Below are positions 55,416 to 60,457 of a stretch of DNA of 60,457 nucleotides, piece after piece. Under the pieces are notes generated by a model. It was given only the letters and a program-made list of their open reading frames with translations, made no database searches and was not told the origin of the DNA. Origin of the DNA: Caldilineaceae bacterium SB0664_bin_27 (lineage in GTDB: Bacteria > Chloroflexota > Anaerolineae > Caldilineales > Caldilineaceae); the NCBI GenBank assembly GCA_009838625.1, contig VXRG01000121.1:1-60457 (forward strand), written 5' to 3'. Positions within the stretch are counted from its first letter, which is position 1. Each line of letters begins with the position of its first letter. The position numbers were made by a program, and so were the translations under genes.

Positions 55416-56330
55416 ATGCTAAAAATCGGAATCGCCGATCTCGATACGTCTCATCCGGGCCGCTGGGTGCCGATTCTACAAGAGTGGGACAGTGTCGCGG
55501 TGGTGGCCTGCTGGGACGGCGGCAGCGTGCGCCCGCCGGGGTATGCCCAGCAGTTCGCGGCTGAGCACAACATCCCGGAAGTCGTGCCCGCGCTGGCGGA
55601 CTTGATCCCGCTGGTGGATGTGGTCTTTGTCCAGGGCTGCAACTGGGACCTGCACGTGGAACGGGTCAGGCCGTTCGTGGAGGCCGGTAAGGGCGTCTAT
55701 ATCGACAAGCCGCTGGCCGGAAACGTCGCAGATCTGCAGCAACTGAAGGCGTGGGCGGCGCAGGGCGCGGATATCATCGGCGGCTCATCGCTGCGCTGCT
55801 GTGAGGAGGTCAAGCGGATGCATGCGCAGACGCAGGGGAGCGACCTTCACACCATCTTTGCCAGCGGGCCGAACGACTTTTTCAATTACGGCATCCACGT
55901 GATCGAGATGGTGCAGGGCGTAATCGGCAGGGAACGCAGCAGCCGGGCGGTCGCGGTCACGCATCTCGGCAGCAACGGTTCGGAGCGGCTGCTTGTCGAC
56001 TACGCGAACGGCCTACAGGTGGTGCTGGAACTGGAAGCGGCCGGCGGTTTCTTTCTCTCCGTCAGCGACGGCAACGGTCGCTGGTCGGCGATCGTGGAGA
56101 GTGATTTCTATCGCGCGCTGCTGCAGGACGTTGTTGCACACTTCCGCGGGGAGAGTCCTTTCCCTGCCGATATTGATATGCTGTGCGAGGCGGTGATGGT
56201 GCTGCTGGCCGGTCGTGAGAGTATGCGCCGCGGGCGGCTTGCGCCCGTCCGCATTGAGGAGCTGCGCGCAGACGCGCCCGGTTTTGACGGTCACAGCTTT
56301 ACGGAGGCGTATCGCGCCGGCGTGGGGTGA
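55416..56330 (+). CDS. Gfo/Idh/MocA-family protein with altered NAD motif
   Basis: Protein of 304 residues, short for the family (330-400). The first strand reads LKIGIADLDTSHPGRWVP; the GxGxxG loop is missing and replaced by a His-containing turn, as in a known divergent branch. YIDKPLAG at about residue 90 is the normal substrate-side motif (EKP/DKP). It is the third gene of the divergent operon, 76 bases after the aldolase-like gene. It may not use NAD in the ordinary way. Confidence 0.75.
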   Translation: MLKIGIADLDTSHPGRWVPILQEWDSVAVVACWDGGSVRPPGYAQQFAAEHNIPEVVPALADLIPLVDVVFVQGCNWDLHVERVRPFVEAGKGVYIDKPLAGNVADLQQLKAWAAQGADIIGGSSLRCCEEVKRMHAQTQGSDLHTIFASGPNDFFNYGIHVIEMVQGVIGRERSSRAVAVTHLGSNGSERLLVDYANGLQVVLELEAAGGFFLSVSDGNGRWSAIVESDFYRALLQDVVAHFRGESPFPADIDMLCEAVMVLLAGRESMRRGRLAPVRIEELRADAPGFDGHSFTEAYRAGVG

Positions 56331-56333
56331 GAT

Positions 56334-56510
56334 GGGCGTATCGACTGCGCAGACCCCAGATGCTTAACGTCTCTTCCTCGAAGGCGGGGATCCCAAGCCA
56401 TCCCCTAATCTCGTCGGCATAGGCGATGCTATTGCGCAAGGCCAGCGCCTACCGCAGAAAGAGGGAACGGACGCGAAATCCGATGCCCCGCACATAACGA
56501 CCGCGCCGCA
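56334..56510 (-). pseudogene. Possible gene remnant
   Basis: The minus strand reads ALRNSIAYADEIRGWLGIPA then FEEETLSIWGLRSRYAH, which looks like true protein, but it is interrupted by TAG before ALALRN (RVRSLFLR, stop) and has no start. The region 56331-56648 has no intact gene. The family is not recognised. Confidence 0.35.
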
Positions 56511-56648
56511 CGTCCGGTGTGGGCAGTCCGGTGTGCGGCGCGGTGAAGAGTTTATAGAGGCTGATGACTACTGTATTGCTAAACACCTCTGTATTGCGAA
56601 AGACCTCCGCGAATTGAGGGAGAGCAGACAGCGTCCCAATTCGAATGC

Positions 56649-58436
56649 TTACTCGGTGTCACCCGCTATCGATGAAGGCTGACAGGCAACCTTCTCGATA
56701 TCCTCGTGAAAGTCGTAAGCCCCGAATTCAAGTCGGGCATCGGGCGTGATTCCGGGGATGTCCCCGACAAGCGTAATCGTGTTGGCGCCGGCAGAGACTA
56801 CTATGCTTGCCGCGCCGCCTACCACGTAGCCATCGCTGCCGAACGCCTTCAAAATAAGGGGCTGGACTTTGCTCCTAATCGATGCGGCAGCGTTCCTACC
56901 CTCGCTATCGGAGCTCACCGCATAACTGGCAGATAGAGTGTATTCAAACCCGTCGATCCCTGTTTCCTGGTTGCGGTCCGAGTCTATCAGTACCTGCCAG
57001 TAGTACTCAATGAAGTTCTCAGATACGCCTTCTCTGTCAAACACCAGGCTCTCCGGCAGATCCCTGAGATGGAATATCGCAGCCAGCGTTTCCCCGGCCA
57101 AGGCGGTACTGATTTCCGTAATATCCACATGCGAAGCCAGGCCGTCCGAGACGCCGGTAGTCACCGTCTGACCCGGCACAATCACAGCCGACCCGTCGGT
57201 ATCACAGGCGCTGGAAGAGATGCCCTGACGCAGCGGGGTTGGACATCCCACCACATCCGAACCGTGCAGGTAGTCGTAAGTCTCGAACGCAAGCCGTGAC
57301 TCCGTCGTGATGCCAGGAATGTCCCCCGAAATCGTGATCGTCCTGTCCTGCGTGGATACCTCCATACTGGCGTCGGCGAGCAATATCCCGCCCTTCAGAC
57401 GCCGTTCCCAAGTGTTGACCTGTACAGTTCCACTCGCAGCTATCGATGCAGCCCTGTCGGTTCCACTGTCGGCGGGATAGACATAATGACGGGCGGCCAG
57501 GGTGTAATCATACCGGCCAGAACCGTCAACGTCGATTGCCACCTCCCAGTTGTACTCCAGCGCATTCTCCGGTACACCTGTCCTGTCAAAGGTCAACGTC
57601 TCCGGGACCTCTCTGAGATGAAAGACAACGGTCAGGGTCTCCCCGGAAAGGGCGGTACTGACTTCAGTGATGTCGATATGCGCGGCCAAGTTTGCTGAGA
57701 CATCATCGGATACGGTGCCGCCAGGCGCAACTGCTTCGGCAGAACTGCACGGGAGGGTCGCATGACCTCCGCGCAGGGGAGAGGGGCATTCAACCGTGTC
57801 AGAGTCAAAATTGCGACCATAATCATACGTCCGGAACGAAAGACGTGATTCCGAAGTGATGCCGGGAATCGTACCTGTGAGAGTAATCGTGTTTTGGGCG
57901 GCGGAGACCTCAAGGCTGGCATCTTCCAATCTCGTGATGCTGCCAGGGTCCATTCTCCAGATGCTGGCCTCCGCCTGATCCCCTATGGGCACCTCTGAAT
58001 TGGCGCCTTTATCCGATAGGCGCACAATATGGTAGGCAGACAGAAGGTAATCATACCCGCCATCGCCATTCTCAGGATTATTATCGACGTCGACGGCCAC
58101 GCCCCAGCTGTACTCTTTGCGGTTTTCCGAAATCCCTGTTCTGTTGAACGTCAGAGTCTCCGGCACGTCCCTTAGATGGAATACGGCTGTCAATGTTTCT
58201 CCGGACAGAGAGGTACTGACCTCGGTAATGTCTATGTAGGCAGCGGACACGTCTGAGACGTCATCGGTTACGGTGTCGCCCGGCGTAACCGCTTCGACCG
58301 CACCGCACGGGCTGGAGGCATCGTCCGGCGCGGTGGAATGTTGGTCCGGCTGAGGAGCTTCAGCAAATGCTGGTCTTGTCAACGATGCCATCAGCAGTGC
58401 AAAGACAAGGAATTGGGCAAGGCTCTTGATCTTCAT
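56649..58436 (-). CDS. Secreted protein of three tandem ~175-residue repeats
   Basis: Protein of 595 residues with a signal peptide (LAQFLVFALLMASLTRPAFA) and three repeats, about 44-222, 230-403 and 411-585. Each begins with Cys, then AVxPGxTVxxxVS, DITE(V/I)STALxGETL and FHLR(D/E)xPE, and ends in GxIPGITxxxRL, YD(Y/F) and a second Cys. One Cys at each end suggests a disulphide per repeat; the units look like beta-sandwich domains with acidic loops (DVDNNPENGDGG) that may bind calcium. The function is unknown. It stands alone. Repeat three lacks the PLR end and is the most diverged. Confidence 0.8.
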   Translation of the reverse strand: MKIKSLAQFLVFALLMASLTRPAFAEAPQPDQHSTAPDDASSPCGAVEAVTPGDTVTDDVSDVSAAYIDITEVSTSLSGETLTAVFHLRDVPETLTFNRTGISENRKEYSWGVAVDVDNNPENGDGGYDYLLSAYHIVRLSDKGANSEVPIGDQAEASIWRMDPGSITRLEDASLEVSAAQNTITLTGTIPGITSESRLSFRTYDYGRNFDSDTVECPSPLRGGHATLPCSSAEAVAPGGTVSDDVSANLAAHIDITEVSTALSGETLTVVFHLREVPETLTFDRTGVPENALEYNWEVAIDVDGSGRYDYTLAARHYVYPADSGTDRAASIAASGTVQVNTWERRLKGGILLADASMEVSTQDRTITISGDIPGITTESRLAFETYDYLHGSDVVGCPTPLRQGISSSACDTDGSAVIVPGQTVTTGVSDGLASHVDITEISTALAGETLAAIFHLRDLPESLVFDREGVSENFIEYYWQVLIDSDRNQETGIDGFEYTLSASYAVSSDSEGRNAAASIRSKVQPLILKAFGSDGYVVGGAASIVVSAGANTITLVGDIPGITPDARLEFGAYDFHEDIEKVACQPSSIAGDTE

Positions 58437-59036
58437 TGATCGTTCTCCTGGGTAATTTTACTGCATTTCCCTCAACGTCATCGGCATGTAGAAGGCCAAG
58501 CGCATCATGGGTTTGCCCGGTTCCATCTCCGCATTGCATCCCGGAAGAGGGGGGTCCTGCCCATTTCATGCCTGAGGACGAAAACGCCCTGCAGGCTGGC
58601 TGGTCCATCTATTGAGATGTCCGAAAGCTGCCGGATGTGCTGCATCTGTCCGACTACCTTAACCGATTCACGCAGGGGTTGTCCTTCTCTCAACTACCAG
58701 TTCCAGTAGTTCAGGCGACCAGTTTCGGGCTCTCGACACCGGTTTGCGCGTTCGCGTGCGCAGTGCGATAATGCCACCTGTTCAGCCTTCGGCCGCCGCT
58801 GTCCGACCTCTTCACCAATTGCCAAACCCATGACCAGAGGATAGGGCAGCGCACAACTCTTCATCCCCCGCGCACGTGTGAGCTCCGCCGCTGTCCCTGC
58901 AGAGGCGTCCGCCCGAGTCTTTACGAACCGCAGGATTTTTGCCCGGGCGCCCGGTCGCCCGGCACACTTTCGCTGATGTAGAGTTCTCTTCGCCATATCA
59001 CACTACGTTTCTCATTCAACGAAGGAGACAGACACA
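58437..59036. other. 600-base region with possible decayed gene
   Basis: No intact gene. On the minus strand one frame reads ISIDGPASLQGVFVLRHEMG and another ends GKPMMRLAFYMPMTLREMQ before a stop; they could be the broken end of one gene. The part next to 59037 must hold the promoter of the binding-protein gene, whose ribosome site AAGGAG is clear, but no strong -35/-10 pair is seen. Confidence 0.35.
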
Positions 59037-60365
59037 ATGACCAAGCGACTCAGTCGACGCGAGTTCATGCGCAACGCCGGCCTGGCGGGCACGGGGTTGG
59101 CACTTGCCGCCTGCGCGCCCGTCGCCCAGGACGGCGCCATGGACGATGGCTCCATGATGGCCGAGAAGCAAACCGCCTACATTTTCGACTACGACCCCAC
59201 CGGCACCGACGCCTGGGTCGAAGCCGACCAGCTGTTCATCGAGTATTTCACCGAGAAGTACCCGGACTACGAGATCATTCGTGAACAGGCGCCCTGGGCC
59301 GGCTTCACGGAAAAGCTGCTCACTTCGATCGCCGGCGGTTCCGAGTATGATGTGATTTACGGCTACTGGCAGTGGCTGCCCCTCTTCATCGAGAACAATG
59401 TCATCGGCCCGCTGGACGACCTGATCGACGCCGATACCGAGATCTCGGCCGACGACTTCTTCGACTACGCCAAGGAGACGATCGAAGGCGAGACCTACGG
59501 GCTTGCCTGGTTCATCAGCGGCTGGCTGCACTGGTACAACCTCTCGGCGGTCAACGAGGCCGGCGCCACCACGCCCAAGGAGATGAACGAAAACGGTGAC
59601 TGGGACTACGACGCCTGGTACCAGTTCGCCAAAGAGTACACCAGCGAACAGGACGGCGTTCCCATCTACGGCTACGAAATGGGGTCGGGGCGGAGCGTCT
59701 CCGTCTACGTCATGCTCGCCTGGGCGTGGGGCACTGAGCAGTGGAACGACGACTTCTCCGCCAGCATCATGGACAACGAGGAGAACGTCGCCCTGTGGAA
59801 GTGGATCCAGCAGTTCTACGTTGAGGGGTTGACACCCCTGCCCGGCTCCAGCACAACCGAGCAGCCGATCAGCTATACCAACGGCCGCTCGATGGCCACC
59901 ATGGCCGGGCAGTGGTACACGCGCACGATCGTTCAGGACGGCGCGCCCGATCTCTTCGACATCGGCATGGTTCCCTTCCCCACGGGGCCGAGCGGCCAGT
60001 ACTCCGTCGCCGCGCTCAACTCCTTCTACTTCTCCAGCAGCCCCGGCAACGTCGATCCGGCCTGGGCGTGGTACAAGGAGCGCTCCTTCTCCGAAGCCGC
60101 AGCCAGCATTTATGCCAAGATCGGCGGCGGCCGCTTCCCATCGATCAAGCGCGTTGCGCCGGCGACCGTCTACGAATGGGAGGATACCGAGGTCTACGAG
60201 GCCATCCGCCCGATCCTGCGCACCTATCGTACCAGTCCCAAAGAGTCCGAGTGGATCAACACCTACTGGAACGTGGCCTGGGATGAGATGGTCCTGGGAA
60301 CACGCCCCGTCGAGGAGATTCTCGGCCAGCTCGCCGAAGAGTCGACCGCCCTCGTCAACTCGTAA
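59037..60365 (+). CDS. Sugar-binding lipoprotein with Tat signal
   Basis: Protein of 442 residues. It carries the twin-arginine motif SRREFMRN, a hydrophobic stretch and the lipobox LAAC, then a solute-binding domain of family 1 type (EYDVIYGYWQWLPLFIENN). AAGGAG lies 11 bases before the ATG. The two permease genes expected next are beyond the window. It is the third such protein here, and the Tat-dependence of all three is consistent with the nearby tatA. A long antisense frame over it is a codon-bias shadow. Confidence 0.9.
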   Translation: MTKRLSRREFMRNAGLAGTGLALAACAPVAQDGAMDDGSMMAEKQTAYIFDYDPTGTDAWVEADQLFIEYFTEKYPDYEIIREQAPWAGFTEKLLTSIAGGSEYDVIYGYWQWLPLFIENNVIGPLDDLIDADTEISADDFFDYAKETIEGETYGLAWFISGWLHWYNLSAVNEAGATTPKEMNENGDWDYDAWYQFAKEYTSEQDGVPIYGYEMGSGRSVSVYVMLAWAWGTEQWNDDFSASIMDNEENVALWKWIQQFYVEGLTPLPGSSTTEQPISYTNGRSMATMAGQWYTRTIVQDGAPDLFDIGMVPFPTGPSGQYSVAALNSFYFSSSPGNVDPAWAWYKERSFSEAAASIYAKIGGGRFPSIKRVAPATVYEWEDTEVYEAIRPILRTYRTSPKESEWINTYWNVAWDEMVLGTRPVEEILGQLAEESTALVNS

Positions 60366-60457
60366 CCGCAGGAAGCAGCGGCCCGCCGGTGGAGCGGCGG
60401 CCGGCCGCCCTCTTTTGACCAAATGAAGGGCGCCCCCGGCTGGGTGATTTACACATA

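Noticed and set aside
59016..60422. A 468-codon minus-strand frame across the sugar-binding protein gene
   Set aside because: It is antisense to a clear Tat lipoprotein gene with a ribosome site. The frame is a shadow of GC-rich codon use and has no family features.

Overview
The window looks like a metagenome-derived or uncultured Chloroflexota chromosome, most like the Caldilineae/Anaerolineae; this is an inference from gene content, not a search result. Pointers are about 60% GC outside one island, many ABC importers with paired MalF/MalG-type permeases, three solute-binding proteins with Tat-type lipoprotein signals next to a tatA gene, surface proteins held by C-terminal membrane anchors, and many Gfo/Idh/MocA oxidoreductases.

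Layout. 1-45 is the 3' end of a 5S rRNA. 171-10319 is a minus-strand oligopeptide-type ABC transporter operon: an OppF-like ATPase, a surface BNR/sialidase-like protein, a 921-residue solute-binding protein with a C-terminal membrane anchor, two permeases, and a DppD-like ATPase. 10523-12763 is a TPR lipoprotein. 12887-15917 (minus) is a small catabolic group: P-loop protein, enolase-superfamily epimerase, DapA-family aldolase/lyase. 16165-19586 (plus) carries a secreted ExeM-like nuclease, a phosphoribosyltransferase and endonuclease III. 19803-23265 (minus) carries an NfeD-type protease and RecN.

24721-36796 (minus) is the most interesting part, a type I restriction-modification island. Reading order is hsdM (with an N-terminal XRE-type helix-turn-helix), hsdS, a 1123-residue gene for a putative PD-(D/E)XK nuclease joined to a long helical TPR-like region, a broken mntA antitoxin gene, an intact hepT toxin gene, an AlbA_2/Schlafen-type ATP-binding protein, hsdR, and a YgjP-like metallopeptidase. 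Many junctions overlap by 1-14 bases, so the locus reads as one transcription unit. A -35/-10 pair places the predicted transcription start on the A of the hsdM ATG (a leaderless message), and an inverted repeat covers the -10 and the start codon; the HTH-HsdM protein may repress its own operon. The 1123-residue protein is the best candidate for an undescribed defence component.

37255-41797 holds an orphan HicB-like gene, tatA, secG, a membrane-anchored peptide-binding protein, a DivIC/FtsB-like gene and three tRNAs (Leu-CAG, initiator Met, and a third CAT tRNA) with promoters and terminators. 41859-48728 (minus) is a carbohydrate operon: Tat-lipoprotein binding protein, two permeases, two near-identical tandem oxidoreductases and a sialidase-like protein. 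48890-49270 is an undecaprenol/diacylglycerol kinase. 49480-52768 (minus) is a second sugar ABC transporter, divergent from a three-gene oxidoreductase/aldolase group at 53199-56330. 56649-58436 is a secreted protein of three tandem ~175-residue repeats. 59037-60365 starts a third sugar ABC transporter that continues beyond the window.
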